A stretch of DNA of 64,000 nucleotides from Pontixanthobacter aestiaquae (GCF_009827455.1 NZ_WTYZ01000001.1:806001-870000); one strand, 5' to 3'; shown: positions 44,382-53,846, counted from the stretch's first letter. Program-made: numbers and translations. The notes: generated by a model from the sequence alone, not told the origin.

Positions 44382-45589
44382 TATGCACCCCTGATTTCGC
44401 GGCGATGACGTTCGCCCTCTGCATCGGCGGCCATGAGGCTGCGCAAGATGCCCTCGCGAATTCCGCGATCAGCCACACCGAGCCGTTCCGACGGCCAGAT
44501 ATCGAGAATAGAATCGAGAATGGCGCAGCCGGCAACTACCAGATCGGCCCGGTCGTTACCGATGCAGGGCAGCTGGCTGCGTTCTTCCAGGGACATGCCT
44601 GACAAGCGCTCGCTGATATCGCGCATCGCTTGGGATCTGACGATCAAGCCGTCGACTTCCCTCCGGTCGTAATGCGGAAGCTCCAAATGTAAGCTGGCGA
44701 GAGTGGTTACAGTGCCGCTCGTACCGAGAAGACGGATCTCTTCTTCGCACTCCGCGCGCGGCGCGATGCGTTCGGCAAAGGGGGCAAAGCTTTCAGATAC
44801 CACACGGCGCATGTCCGCATAACGGGCCAGGCGTTCATCGCGACTGCCAGTGCAGCGACCAACGGTGTCAGTGAGCGACACGACACCCCATGGCACGCTT
44901 TGCCAGTCGAGAATGCGAGGAACTTTGCCGCCGGGTTCAACCAGGATCAGTTCGGTTGAACCGCCGCCAATATCGAAGATGACTGCGGGCCCCTCGCCAC
45001 CTTCAAGCAGTATGTGGCAGCCCAACACAGCAAGCCGCGCCTCTTCCTCGGCAGAGATAATGTCCAGCACGATGCCGGTTTCTTCGCGGACATGCTCGAT
45101 GAAAGCAGGACCATTCGCGGCGCGCCGACATGCCTCTGTCGCAACAGAACGGGCAAGGTGAACATTGCGGCGGCGCAGCTTCTCTGCGCAGACCTTGAGC
45201 GCGCCCAAGGTCCGGTCCATCGCATCGTCGCTCAGCTTTCCGGACATCGCCAGCCCTTCGCCGAGCTTTACGACACGGCTGAAAGCATCAATGACGGTGA
45301 AGTTTTCACCCGATGGTCGCGCGATCAGCAGGCGGCAATTATTGGTGCCAAGATCAAGCGCAGCATAGGCTTGCTTGCGGTGATGATGCGAGGGCGCAGA
45401 CCCCTGCGGCTTGGGTGAGGGAATTGACGTCTTACCGCCCCCGCGCTTCTTCGCGGAAGAGCCTGTGCCGCATTTTTGCGGCTTGGACTGCGAGGGGGGA
45501 CGGTAGCGAAAATCTGCTACCCGGCCGGACTTCTCGGCCCCTCTTTGGCCAGTCCTTTTATTATCGTCCGGCGGAGAAAAATCCGCCAT
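44381..45589 (-). CDS. ppx: Exopolyphosphatase / Ppx-GppA family phosphatase
   Basis: 402 residues. After a 70-residue Lys/Pro/Ser-rich leader the ASKHA domain begins YAALDLGTNNCRLLIA, then FSRVVKLGEGL, LARSVATEACRRAANG, and the second phosphate loop VIFDIGGGSTELIL. Short family form without the HD domain. It degrades polyP or (p)ppGpp. The first codons form a hairpin (GGCGGA/TCCGCC, 45570-45587) over the start. Probably transcribed with rlmE. Confidence 0.9.
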   Translation of the reverse strand: MADFSPPDDNKRTGQRGAEKSGRVADFRYRPPSQSKPQKCGTGSSAKKRGGGKTSIPSPKPQGSAPSHHHRKQAYAALDLGTNNCRLLIARPSGENFTVIDAFSRVVKLGEGLAMSGKLSDDAMDRTLGALKVCAEKLRRRNVHLARSVATEACRRAANGPAFIEHVREETGIVLDIISAEEEARLAVLGCHILLEGGEGPAVIFDIGGGSTELILVEPGGKVPRILDWQSVPWGVVSLTDTVGRCTGSRDERLARYADMRRVVSESFAPFAERIAPRAECEEEIRLLGTSGTVTTLASLHLELPHYDRREVDGLIVRSQAMRDISERLSGMSLEERSQLPCIGNDRADLVVAGCAILDSILDIWPSERLGVADRGIREGILRSLMAADAEGERHRREIRGA

Positions 45590-45690
45590 AGTCAGTACTT
45601 TCTTGTTCCTCTCGCGAACATATCACGAGGACCTGCGGGCAATGCTAACGATCAAGTGGCGTTTGGGCAAGCCGAACCGAATGACTGACC

Positions 45691-45719
45691 TTGACCAAAG
45701 CGCGGCACATACCTATTTG
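45691..45719 (+). promoter_or_regulatory. Candidate sigma-70 promoter of tRNA-Gln
   Basis: TTGACC (45691-45696), 17-nt spacer, TATTTG (45714-45719), ending 48 bp before the tRNA. The -35 is near consensus, the -10 weaker. Confidence 0.45.
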
Positions 45720-45767
45720 CCCGCCCTCGCTGAGCGTCGTACGCCGTGCCGAACACGCCTCAGATAA

Positions 45768-45841
45768 TGCCCCGTCGTCTAATGGTAAGACTGCGGACTC
45801 TGACTCCGTCAATTGAGGTTCGAATCCTCACGGGGCATCCA
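45768..45841 (+). tRNA. tRNA-Gln (CTG)
   Basis: Acceptor arms TGCCCCG (45768-45774) and CGGGGCA (45831-45837), discriminator T and encoded CCA (45839-45841). The anticodon stem GCGGA/TCCGT encloses the loop CTCTGAC, anticodon CTG. T-arm GAGG-TTCGAAT-CCTC is intact. It reads CAG codons. Confidence 0.97.
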
Positions 45842-45897
45842 GTTTTCCGGTGTATCTCCTGCTTGCCCGCCGCGCATGGGCGGCCTATCTGGCTCAC

Positions 45898-46773
45898 ATG
45901 ACAGATAAAAAAGATGATCACGATCTCAGTGACCGCAAGTTCTATCCCGCTGAACAGGAACAGAAGTTCTATGAAGCCGGACCCAGAAGCACCCCGCAGA
46001 CAGAGCACCCCGCTTACAAATTAGCGTTTCAGGACCGTGAATTCCTGCTGCGCGAAGAATTGCGCCCGGTGCGGTTCCAGTTGGAATTGCTGAAACCCGA
46101 AATGCTGCTTGATGAAGCGGGCGTTGGCTCGACATTGGTTATGTATGGCTCTGCGCGAATTCCTTCGCCTGATGCGGCCGAGGAGCTGGTCGCCAATGCG
46201 CCAGAGGACGGCAAGCAAGTCGCCAAGAACCTCGCGGCCAAGGCTAAATACTACCAGGAAGCCTATACGCTGGCGAAACTGGTCAGCGAGAAGGCGATTA
46301 TCGAAAACGGCAAACGCCAGTTCGTCGTGACGTCAGGTGGCGGGCCGTCGATCATGGAAGCGGCCAATCGCGGTGCGTCAGAAGCGGGGGCGGAATCGAT
46401 CGGCCTCAATATTATCCTGCCGCATGAGCAGGCACCCAACAGCTATGTGACGCCCTATCTCTCGCTCAACTTCCACTATTTTGCGCTACGCAAAATGCAC
46501 TTTCTACTGCGCGCGAGGGCAGTGGCGGTGTTCCCGGGCGGGTTTGGTACGTTTGATGAATTCTTCGAGCTGCTCACCCTGATCCAGACGGGCAAAATGA
46601 AGCGCATTCCGATTGTCCTGTTCGGCAAGGATTTCTGGACGCGCGTCGTCAATTTCGAAGCCATCGCAGACGAAGGCACGATCAGCCATAAGGACTTGGA
46701 ACTGATCCACTGGGCGGAAACCGCGGAAGATGCGTGGGCGCATATAGCTGAATTTTACGAGTTGGACCGGTAG
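45898..46773 (+). CDS. LOG family protein (Rossmann nucleotide-processing)
   Basis: 291 residues from the ATG at 45898 (MTDKKDDHDLSDRKFYPAEQ). Has VVTSGGGPSIMEAANRGA and the PGGFGTFDEFFE motif that defines the LOG/lysine-decarboxylase-like group, which cleaves nucleoside monophosphates to base plus ribose phosphate. The longer N-terminus (about 90 residues) and the segment NSYVTPYLSLNFHYFALRKM place it in the larger TIGR00730-related bacterial group rather than the plant-hormone type. It follows the tRNA by 56 bp. Confidence 0.88.
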   Translation: MTDKKDDHDLSDRKFYPAEQEQKFYEAGPRSTPQTEHPAYKLAFQDREFLLREELRPVRFQLELLKPEMLLDEAGVGSTLVMYGSARIPSPDAAEELVANAPEDGKQVAKNLAAKAKYYQEAYTLAKLVSEKAIIENGKRQFVVTSGGGPSIMEAANRGASEAGAESIGLNIILPHEQAPNSYVTPYLSLNFHYFALRKMHFLLRARAVAVFPGGFGTFDEFFELLTLIQTGKMKRIPIVLFGKDFWTRVVNFEAIADEGTISHKDLELIHWAETAEDAWAHIAEFYELDR

Positions 46774-46777
46774 GTAG

Positions 46778-47911
46778 CTAGCCTATCCGCCACGGCGGAT
46801 ACCGCCGGTCCTCGCCAGCTTGATAGAAACAAATCCGATTGCCACTCGGGTCCGTGGCCCAGCTTTCGCGCCAGTTCCAGCTTTGGTCTTCGGGCGCGAG
46901 GCAGGCGATGCCCCGTTCGCGCAATGTGTCGGTAAAGGCATCGACATCGAGGCATTCAAAATAGACCGATGCACCGCCGACTTCGCCGTGGCCGGTCGAG
47001 ACTGATAGCGTTGTACCGCCGGGGCTTTCGAAGCGTGCATATCCGTTGGATGGGCTGTCGACCATTTGGGCGAGGCCGATGGCGCGATAGAACAGCACAG
47101 CTTCCTCGTAATTGCCGACTGCGAGCGTGATTTGGTTGAGGCGCGGTTCGCCGGTCAGGTCCATGCGGACGGCTTGGTGACCGAGCGGGCCAGACTGTGC
47201 CCCAAAGCCTGGCGCATCATGTAGGGCTAGACGCACGAATTCGCGGGCGCGAGCCACAGCATCTTCAAGCTCCAGTCCGAACCCCAAGAACGTTGCGATG
47301 GCGCTCGACAAGGTGCAGCCGGTGCCATGCGTATGGCGCGTTTCGATTTTGGAAGCCGACCAAATTACCTCAGAGCGCCTTGGTCGAACCAATCGGTCAA
47401 TGGCTTGGTCGCTGTCGGTATCTCCGCCTTTTGCGAGATACGCGACTCCGCGTCGCGCCATTGTCACGTCGCCGCTTAATGCAGCCAGTTCCGCGATGTT
47501 GGGAGTGGTCAGCGTCGCGATTTTCATCAAGCGTTCGAATGCCACGATCGTGTCTTTGTCGGCGAGCACCGAGCCGCTCGTCGCGACCATTACTGGATCG
47601 AAGACGATTGGGATGTCGAGCTTCTCGAGCTGGCTGGCTACGACGTTCGCGATCTCTGGCGACCCAAGCATTCCGATCTTTACGGCATCCACCCCGATAT
47701 CTGAGAGACAGGCGTCGATCTGCGCGCCAACGAAATCTGCCGAATGGGTCTCAACTGCATGCACGCCCAGCGTGTTCTGTGCGGTCACTGCTGTGATCGC
47801 GGTCATTGCATAACCGCCAAGCATAGTGATGGTTTTGATATCGGCCTGAATACCCGCGCCGCCTGAACTATCCGACCCGGCGATGGCAAGTATCCGCGGT
47901 GGCTTCTTCAC
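46778..47911 (-). CDS. thiD: HMP/HMP-P kinase ThiD fused to a VOC domain
   Basis: 377 residues, about 110 longer than normal ThiD. Residues 1-255 are the kinase: ILAIAGSDSSGGAGIQADIK, ITAVTAQNTLGV, FDPVMVATSGSVL, and the anion-hole motif HTHGTGCTLSSAIA. After GPLGHQAVRMDLTGEPRLNQ begins a glyoxalase/VOC domain (about 258-365): ITLAVGNYEEAVLFYRAIGL and ATDPSGNRICFYQ. ThiD phosphorylates hydroxymethylpyrimidine twice for thiamine synthesis. There is one continuous frame, so the fusion is real in this sequence. It overlaps the DUF1272 gene by 4 bp. Confidence 0.9.
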   Translation of the reverse strand: MKKPPRILAIAGSDSSGGAGIQADIKTITMLGGYAMTAITAVTAQNTLGVHAVETHSADFVGAQIDACLSDIGVDAVKIGMLGSPEIANVVASQLEKLDIPIVFDPVMVATSGSVLADKDTIVAFERLMKIATLTTPNIAELAALSGDVTMARRGVAYLAKGGDTDSDQAIDRLVRPRRSEVIWSASKIETRHTHGTGCTLSSAIATFLGFGLELEDAVARAREFVRLALHDAPGFGAQSGPLGHQAVRMDLTGEPRLNQITLAVGNYEEAVLFYRAIGLAQMVDSPSNGYARFESPGGTTLSVSTGHGEVGGASVYFECLDVDAFTDTLRERGIACLAPEDQSWNWRESWATDPSGNRICFYQAGEDRRYPPWRIG

Positions 47912-48132
47912 CCTTTGAACTTCCGTTCGGTACTTGCCGGATATCTCTCTTGCAGTTTCTTAGAGCGGGTCGGACGGTCCATCAATTCACCGCCGCAATT
48001 GGGGCAGATATCATCGACGTCATCGGCGCATTCGGTGCAGAAAGTGCACTCGAAACTGCAAATAAATGCGCCCGGAGCATGAGCAAATGTATCTGCACCG
48101 CATCGCTCGCAATCGGGGCGCATTTCCAACAT
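47908..48132 (-). CDS. DUF1272 small zinc-ribbon-like protein
   Basis: 74 residues with seven Cys: MRPDCERCGAD, ICSFECTFCTECADD and ICPNCGGEL. This pattern is that of DUF1272 (COG3813), thought to bind zinc or another metal. Start ATG overlaps the glmM stop by 1 bp and its end overlaps thiD by 4 bp, so glmM, this gene and thiD form a coupled operon. Function unknown. Confidence 0.85.
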   Translation of the reverse strand: MLEMRPDCERCGADTFAHAPGAFICSFECTFCTECADDVDDICPNCGGELMDRPTRSKKLQERYPASTERKFKG

Positions 48133-49469
48133 CAGGCCGCATCCCGGACGGCGTCACAAATACGGTCAACCACGCGTTCGACCTGAGCCTCATCGTCGCC
48201 TTCGGCCATCACACGAATGACCGGCTCCGTTCCCGATGGGCGGATCACCAGCCGGCCTCTGCCTTCAAGCTCCGCTTCAGCCTCTGCAATCACCGCTTTG
48301 ACGTTGTCATTCTCGAGCGGTGCGCCGCCTTCATAGCGGACATTCTTCAGCAGTTGTGGCACCGGATCGAACAGATGCATCAGCTCGCTCGCCTTTTTGC
48401 CCGAGCGTACAAGGCTGGCGAGAATACGTAGAGCAGCGGTCGTGCCGTCACCCGTCGTGGCGTAGTCGAGCAAGATCACGTGACCTGACTGTTCACCGCC
48501 AACGTTAAAGCCACCTGCGCGCATTTTTTCCAGTACATAGCGATCGCCCACTTTGGCGCGTTCCAGCTTGAGGCCTTGCGATTCCATGTAGCGTTCGAGC
48601 CCAAGGTTGGACATGACCGTCGCAACCAAGCCTCCGCCGGTCAGCTCGCCCTTTTCCGCCATGCGTGTCGCGATGAGCGCCATGAGCTGGTCGCCATCGA
48701 CCGTCTGGCCTTTCTCATCGACTACAATCAGTCGGTCCGCATCGCCATCCAGCGCAATTCCGATATCGGCGCCTTCTTCGACCACTTTGGCCTTAAGCGC
48801 ATCAAGCGATGTCGAGCCAACGCCATCATTGATATTGGTGCCGTTCGGATTGACCCCGATCGCGATCACTTCCGCGCCCAGCTCCCAGATTGCCGAGGGT
48901 GCCACCTGATAGGCCGCGCCGTTTGCGCAATCGACAACGACTTTCAAACTATCGAAGCGAGTTTCGTCGGAGACCGATTGTTTGACAGCGTGAATATAGC
49001 GGCCCTGCGCATCATCGATGCGCCGTGCCCGGCCGACCTGCGGCGCGGGCGCGAGTTCTTGTTCACCCATGATTGCCGCCTCGATGGCCAGCTCGTCTTC
49101 GTCAGACAGTTTGAAACCGTCCGGGCCGAACAGCTTGATACCGTTATCTTCGTAGAGATTATGGCTGGCAGAAATCATCACGCCCATATCCGCGCGCATT
49201 TCCCGAGTGAGCAGCGCAATTGCGGGGGTCGGCAGCGGCCCGGTCATGATAACATCCATGCCGACGCTGGTGAACCCGGCGACAAGCGCGCTTTCCATCA
49301 TATAGCCTGATAGCCGCGTATCTTTGCCGATCACCACCCGGTGCCGGTGATCGCCGCGCATAAAGTGGCGGCCCGCAGCCTGCCCCACGCGCATTGCGAT
49401 TTCCGCCGTCATCACACCTTTGTTGGTGCGCCCGCGAATGCCATCAGTACCGAAAAATTTGCGTGCCAT
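48132..49469 (-). CDS. glmM: Phosphoglucosamine mutase
   Basis: 445 residues, full length. Starts [20 protein letters not shown]; the phosphoserine loop is [15 protein letters not shown], metal site [15 protein letters not shown], sugar loop [13 protein letters not shown] and phosphate loop [15 protein letters not shown]. It converts glucosamine-6-phosphate to glucosamine-1-phosphate for UDP-GlcNAc, feeding peptidoglycan and LPS. Confidence 0.97.
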   Translation of the reverse strand: MARKFFGTDGIRGRTNKGVMTAEIAMRVGQAAGRHFMRGDHRHRVVIGKDTRLSGYMMESALVAGFTSVGMDVIMTGPLPTPAIALLTREMRADMGVMISASHNLYEDNGIKLFGPDGFKLSDEDELAIEAAIMGEQELAPAPQVGRARRIDDAQGRYIHAVKQSVSDETRFDSLKVVVDCANGAAYQVAPSAIWELGAEVIAIGVNPNGTNINDGVGSTSLDALKAKVVEEGADIGIALDGDADRLIVVDEKGQTVDGDQLMALIATRMAEKGELTGGGLVATVMSNLGLERYMESQGLKLERAKVGDRYVLEKMRAGGFNVGGEQSGHVILLDYATTGDGTTAALRILASLVRSGKKASELMHLFDPVPQLLKNVRYEGGAPLENDNVKAVIAEAEAELEGRGRLVIRPSGTEPVIRVMAEGDDEAQVERVVDRICDAVRDAA

Positions 49470-49567
49470 ATCGTGATTCTAGCCCCATAGATTTGCCACA
49501 AGCTTCTGGCGCTATTACGCCGGAATGTGAAGGGCTTGAGACGAAAACGAGCCGAGAGGGGCAATCA

Positions 49568-50836
49568 TTGACCGACACGACACGCGAACCGCTGGAGCTG
49601 GTCTCCATCAAGCTGCCAGTATGGTGGACCTTTGGGGGGTTGATTGCCGGTTTGACCGTGGGTCTGCTGCTCGCTGGCACCGAGTTCCTGGAATCGGTTG
49701 CAAAGCCGGTCAATCTGGTCGGCACACTGTGGCTGCGCGGCTTGCAAATGACAATCATTCCGCTGGTGGCTGCGCTGCTGGTACTGGGTATTTCGCAGAT
49801 GGCACAGGCAGCGCGAGCCGGTGCGACTGCGCGGCGTATGCTGCTGCTGATCTGCAGCGTATTGCTCCTGAGCGGAATCGTGGCAGCGATCTTTATGCCG
49901 ATGCTGCTAGCGGCATTCCCGATACCTGAAGCGGCCTCCGCAATGTTGGTCGCCGACCAAATCGAGAAGCAGCAAGTGCCGGAGATATGGCAATTCCTAG
50001 AATCGCTCATTGCGCCAAATCTCATTGCGGCAGCTGCCGAAACGGCAATGTTGCCGTTGACTCTATTTTTTGCACTGTTTGCGATAGCGATTGCCCGTTT
50101 GCCGGGGGCGCAGAAGGCCAATTTGATCGGTTTTTTTCACGCGCTTGCCAACGCAATGTTGACTATCATTGGGTGGGTGTTGTGGCTCGCGCCTATTGGT
50201 GTTTTTGCGCTTGCGGTAGGCGTCGCTGCGCGCAGCGGCGGAGGGGCGTTTGCGACATTGGCGCATTACATATTGGCAGTTTCGGCAATGGGTGCATTTG
50301 TGCTGGTCGGCGCTTACTTGCTGGCAGTACTTGGCGGGCGTATGTCGCCGGTCAAGTTCGCGCGCGAGATGATCCCGTCGCAGGCCGTCGCTATCTCAAC
50401 GCAAAGCTCGCTCGCAAGCCTGCCGGCGATGCTTGCCAGCGCTAAGCGACTTGGCATTGGTGATGCGACGGCAGACTTCGTGCTGCCATTAGCCGTGGCC
50501 ATTTTCCGTGCGACCAGCCCCGCGATGAACATCGCAGTGGTAATCTATGTTGCGACACTGGCGGGTGTGCCGCTTTCACCAGCTTTGTTGATTGCCGGTA
50601 TCGCGGTGGCTTTCATTATCAGCGTTGGCTCAGTCAGTCTGCCGGGATCCATCAGCTTTGTCGTTTCTATTGGCCCCATTGCTTATGCTATGGGAGTCCC
50701 GGTCGAGCCACTGGCTTTGCTTGTCGCGGTCGAAATGCTGCCCGACATTATGCGTACACTGGCCAATGTGACGATGAATGTCGCGGTAACGGCTACTGTC
50801 GATCGAGGCGAAAATGACCGGCACGGCAAGCTCTAG
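49568..50836 (+). CDS. Dicarboxylate/amino acid:cation symporter (DAACS)
   Basis: 422 residues from a TTG at 49568 with GAGGGG eight bases ahead; the ORF upstream to 49394 overlaps glmM and is unlike the family. Eight helices plus the two re-entrant loops: AISTQSSLASLPAMLASAKR (the Ser-rich hairpin), LPLAVAIFRATSPAMNIAVV and EMLPDIMRTLANVTMNVAVT. It is a glutamate/aspartate or C4-dicarboxylate carrier of the GltP/DctA type; substrate cannot be fixed. Confidence 0.9.
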   Translation: MTDTTREPLELVSIKLPVWWTFGGLIAGLTVGLLLAGTEFLESVAKPVNLVGTLWLRGLQMTIIPLVAALLVLGISQMAQAARAGATARRMLLLICSVLLLSGIVAAIFMPMLLAAFPIPEAASAMLVADQIEKQQVPEIWQFLESLIAPNLIAAAAETAMLPLTLFFALFAIAIARLPGAQKANLIGFFHALANAMLTIIGWVLWLAPIGVFALAVGVAARSGGGAFATLAHYILAVSAMGAFVLVGAYLLAVLGGRMSPVKFAREMIPSQAVAISTQSSLASLPAMLASAKRLGIGDATADFVLPLAVAIFRATSPAMNIAVVIYVATLAGVPLSPALLIAGIAVAFIISVGSVSLPGSISFVVSIGPIAYAMGVPVEPLALLVAVEMLPDIMRTLANVTMNVAVTATVDRGENDRHGKL

Positions 50837-50916
50837 GGAATTGTCTGCAACTCTTTCGCTTTCTGTGCGTTACATCATCAACCAATAACACCTGATACTG
50901 AATAGAGGGAAACATC

Positions 50917-51531
50917 ATGGCTTTTTCACTACCCGCACTGCCTTTTGCAGATACCGCATTGGCCCCGGCCGTTTCGGCTGAGACGCTGTCTTACCACCAC
51001 GGCAAGCACCATCAGGCATATGTCGACAAAATGAACGCCGCGATTGAAGGCACCGATCACGACAATGCGGCTTTGGAGGATGTGGTTGCAGCTGCACGTG
51101 GTTCGAACCAAGGGCTGTTTAACAATGCAGCCCAAACCTGGAACCACGCATTTTATTGGCATTCGATGGCACCGGAAAGCACGGCCGCGTCGGATGAGTT
51201 GCAAACGATGATCGGCGATGCCTTTGGCTCTCTTGATGGTCTGAAGGAAAAGCTTGCTGAGCGCGGCGCGGGTCATTTCGCTAGCGGTTGGGTTTGGCTT
51301 GCTGAAAAAGACGGCAAGCTATCAATTGAAGAGACGCATGACGGTGACACGCTTGCCGATAGCGAATTCAATCCTCTGCTGACCATCGATGTATGGGAAC
51401 ACGCCTATTATCTGGACCACCAGAACAAGCGTCCGGCTTATCTTGATGCGGTGATCAACGGTAAACTGAACCTTGCTTTTGCGTCGGAAAATCTGGCCCG
51501 CGGCACAACATGGAAATTTGCTGACGCATAA
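50917..51531 (+). CDS. sodB: Superoxide dismutase (Fe type)
   Basis: 204 residues. Metal ligands: His in LSYHHGKHH, His in NHAFYWHSM, and Asp/His in TIDVWEHAYYLDHQNKR. Gln in the FNNAAQTWNHAFYW stretch and the overall length suggest iron. It converts superoxide to peroxide in the cytosol. Own terminator follows; the upstream 80 bp hold its promoter, in which I see no EcfG motif. Confidence 0.95.
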   Translation: MAFSLPALPFADTALAPAVSAETLSYHHGKHHQAYVDKMNAAIEGTDHDNAALEDVVAAARGSNQGLFNNAAQTWNHAFYWHSMAPESTAASDELQTMIGDAFGSLDGLKEKLAERGAGHFASGWVWLAEKDGKLSIEETHDGDTLADSEFNPLLTIDVWEHAYYLDHQNKRPAYLDAVINGKLNLAFASENLARGTTWKFADA

Positions 51532-51551
51532 ATCTTGGTGATATTTAAAAG

Positions 51552-51586
51552 AGCCCGCCCTGCGACAGTGTAGGGCGGGCTTTTTT
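51552..51586 (+). terminator. Terminator after sodB
   Basis: AGCCCGCCCT (51552-51561) pairs with AGGGCGGGCT (51572-51581), then T6 (51581-51586). Confidence 0.95.
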
Positions 51587-51593
51587 GTGCGCT

Positions 51594-52781
51594 TTATGCG
51601 GCGTGGTCGGTAGCGTTCTCGTCCAGACCCAGCGCCATTAGATTGGTCGCAAATAAGGGCTCGCCAAATATGAAACCGACGAGGTTCGGTTTCCCGACAT
51701 GATCGAAGAATGCCGTCAGCATCAGCAGGATTGGCACCGAAAGCAGCGCTCCGAATACACCCCAAATCCAGGAGAAATAGCTCAGCGCGATCAAGATCAT
51801 TACCGGGTTCATCGTAAACCGCGCACCCAGAATGGAAGGGGTCAATACATTGGATTCGATAGTATGCAACGCGAGATAGGCAGCTGCCGGAATGAAACCG
51901 AGTACTAAAGTTTCAGCCGTCCCAATGCCGAAAAGAGTTAGCAGCGCTGTCATCAATAGTGGGCCGATATAGGGCAGGAAGTTGAGCAGTGCGGCAAGAC
52001 CGCCCCACATCACCGGTGCCTCTACCCCCAGCATCCAAGCCCCGAATGCAACGACAATTCCTACGCAACCATTAATCCATGCGACTGTCAGAATATAGGC
52101 CGCCACGCGGTCTTGTATCTCGCGCATCACCCGCGCTGCCTTTATGCTGGTACCGTAAGAAGCGCGGTCGAATAGCAGGTGTCTGCGGAGGCGGACGCGC
52201 GCCTCGATCATAAAGAATGTCATTAGCAATGTGAGCAGCGTTTCAAGCAGTAGGCTCGGCGTCGCGAAAGCCAGCTGCTGGATTACCGAAGGGCTCGCGA
52301 GAACGACTTCTCGCGCGCCCGATTGCCCCATAAGCGCGGAGAGCTGCTCGTTGGCCATTGCCAGCCACGCAAACTCGTCCTGCAATTGGGAGAAGCGCTC
52401 GGCGACGGTTTTGGCCATCGCTGGCACACTGTCGAACAGAGCAACCGCCGGTTGCAATATAAGCGCCAGAGCGAGCAACAGAACTGCGAAAAATGTCAGC
52501 AAGGCGACGAGCGAGGCAAGGATATTGGGCACACCCCATCCAGCAAGCTTATCCGCCAGCGGCGATAGTATTATCGTGAGAATGATAGCCGTGGTGAGCG
52601 GCAGGAATACAACAGAGCCGATCGACAGGACGAAGGGCAGGGCCAAGAAGAGGCCGAGGCCGAGCAGCAAAACCAGGGCTGATATCAGCCGCAATTCTTG
52701 CTCTGCGAACGCCATACGGCGGCTCGACCGTGATCGGGTGCCGCCGGCACTGGTTGCCTGATTTGGTGTTTCCCCGCTCAT
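51594..52781 (-). CDS. AI-2E family transporter / PerM-like permease
   Basis: 395 residues with the AI-2E_transport layout: two helices (ALVLLLGLGLFLALPFVLSI), a central soluble segment, and the conserved C-terminal block NGCVGIVVAFGAWMLGVEAP, FLPYIGPLLMTALLTLFGIG and SWIWGVFGALLSVPILLML. Members export small molecules or act as Na+/H+ antiporters; no substrate is assigned. Convergent with sodB, 65 bp from ecfG on the same strand. Confidence 0.9.
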   Translation of the reverse strand: MSGETPNQATSAGGTRSRSSRRMAFAEQELRLISALVLLLGLGLFLALPFVLSIGSVVFLPLTTAIILTIILSPLADKLAGWGVPNILASLVALLTFFAVLLLALALILQPAVALFDSVPAMAKTVAERFSQLQDEFAWLAMANEQLSALMGQSGAREVVLASPSVIQQLAFATPSLLLETLLTLLMTFFMIEARVRLRRHLLFDRASYGTSIKAARVMREIQDRVAAYILTVAWINGCVGIVVAFGAWMLGVEAPVMWGGLAALLNFLPYIGPLLMTALLTLFGIGTAETLVLGFIPAAAYLALHTIESNVLTPSILGARFTMNPVMILIALSYFSWIWGVFGALLSVPILLMLTAFFDHVGKPNLVGFIFGEPLFATNLMALGLDENATDHAA

Positions 52782-52846
52782 CGGATCCCTATGTGATGCG
52801 GTTTACCCAATTGGGCAAGCAACTTCAGGGGTGCGCTGGCTTAACC

Positions 52847-53455
52847 CTATGCTTTTGCGGCAATTCCATTGCCAGCGGCTACGTTGTCCAATTCCTCGAG
52901 AATCGCGCGATGAGCACGCTGATCATTGACAGAGCGCTGCGGAATGTCTCCATCTTCGAGCATCGAATTGAGTGTAGCGCGTGCGCGCCCGACGCGGCTT
53001 TTGATAGTTCCGACAGCGCAGCCGCAAATGCTGGCCGCTTCTTCATAGGAAAACCCACCGGCACCTACCAGCAACAGGGCTTCTCGCCGTTCTGGCGGCA
53101 GTGTCAGCAATGCGCGGTGCATATCGGACAGGTGAAGCGGCTCTTCTTGTCCCGCTGGCGCAGTCAGGATGCGCTCGGCCACACCTTCGTCATACTCTCC
53201 GCGAAACCTGTTGCGGCGCATATCTGTCAGATAAGCGTTGCGCAGAATGACAAAGGTCCAAGCGCGCATTGACGTCCCGGGCTCGAAACGTTTCTGCGCG
53301 GCCCAAGCTTTGAGCATGGTTTCCTGCACGAGATCATCGGCCATATCCGGACGACCGCATAAACCGCGGGCAAAAGCACGCAGGTGCGGGACAACTTCGG
53401 TCAGTTCACGTTTGAAGTCGGCTTTTTCGGCAGCTGTTCGCTCTTGCATCGCCAT
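52847..53455 (-). CDS. ecfG: General stress sigma factor EcfG
   Basis: 202 residues, start overlapping the nepR stop (TAATG). Region 2 (PHLRAFARGLCGRPDMADDL, MRAWTFVILRNAYLTDMRRN) and region 4 (ALLTLPPERREALLLVGAGG, CGCAVGTIKSRVGRARATL) match the EcfG/ECF15 group. In unstressed cells it is held by NepR; phosphorylated PhyR releases it. It should read the GGAAC-N16-CGTT promoters found here. The C-terminal extension (DIPQRSVNDQRAHRAILEEL) is typical of sphingomonads. Confidence 0.95.
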   Translation of the reverse strand: MAMQERTAAEKADFKRELTEVVPHLRAFARGLCGRPDMADDLVQETMLKAWAAQKRFEPGTSMRAWTFVILRNAYLTDMRRNRFRGEYDEGVAERILTAPAGQEEPLHLSDMHRALLTLPPERREALLLVGAGGFSYEEAASICGCAVGTIKSRVGRARATLNSMLEDGDIPQRSVNDQRAHRAILEELDNVAAGNGIAAKA

Positions 53456-53634
53456 TAGGAAGGGTCGTCCAGCTTCGCGAGAAGATCGTTGAAGCTGTCC
53501 GGCAGCGGTTCATCGAGCACTGAATCATAAATTTGGCGCAAACCGTCAGCCCATTCCGGCTTGGCTTTCCGCTTTTCTGCTGAAGCGCTGGTGCCCTCGG
53601 CATCCTGTGGTCGGGAAGTTTTACCAGATGTCAT
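53455..53634 (-). CDS. nepR: Anti-sigma factor NepR
   Basis: A 59-residue gene easy to miss: ATG at 53632-53634, TAA at 53455-53457. After a Ser/Lys-rich leader (MTSGKTSRPQDAEGTSASAE) comes the NepR core: WADGLRQIYDSVLDEPLP then DSFNDLLAKLDDPS, matching the two helices that hold EcfG or PhyR. The stop overlaps the ecfG start, so the anti-sigma and sigma factors are made in step. Confidence 0.94.
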   Translation of the reverse strand: MTSGKTSRPQDAEGTSASAEKRKAKPEWADGLRQIYDSVLDEPLPDSFNDLLAKLDDPS

Positions 53635-53706
53635 GAAATTGATCTAGCCTTTGGAAAAACGGTGATTGATTGCCCTGTAGCTGCATTCGCAGGGCTTGAA
53701 AATGGG

Positions 53707-53731
53707 AACGAAGAGTAAGCTCTTTGGTTCC
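53707..53731 (-). promoter_or_regulatory. EcfG promoter of nepR-ecfG
   Basis: Minus-strand GGAAC (53727-53731), 16 nt, CGTT (53707-53710), 72 bp before nepR. The -35 and its mirror make a palindrome (GGGAAC ... GTTCCC, 53704-53732), so the plus strand also carries GGAAC-N16-GGTT towards the kinase gene. Confidence 0.85.
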
Positions 53732-53846
53732 CTGACTCACACGGTGTAACTGTCCTGGCCGTTTACGCTGGACAAGCGCACTGACTGTTCGTCCCCGCAA
53801 TCTGCGGGATTGGTGGCATGGAACTTTGACCGGCAAGGAAAACATC

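Noticed and set aside
48576..49310. 244-residue open frame on the plus strand
   Set aside because: Antisense to glmM; shadow.
50837..50916. EcfG promoter before sodB
   Set aside because: GGAAT is present but no CGTT lies 16-17 nt downstream.
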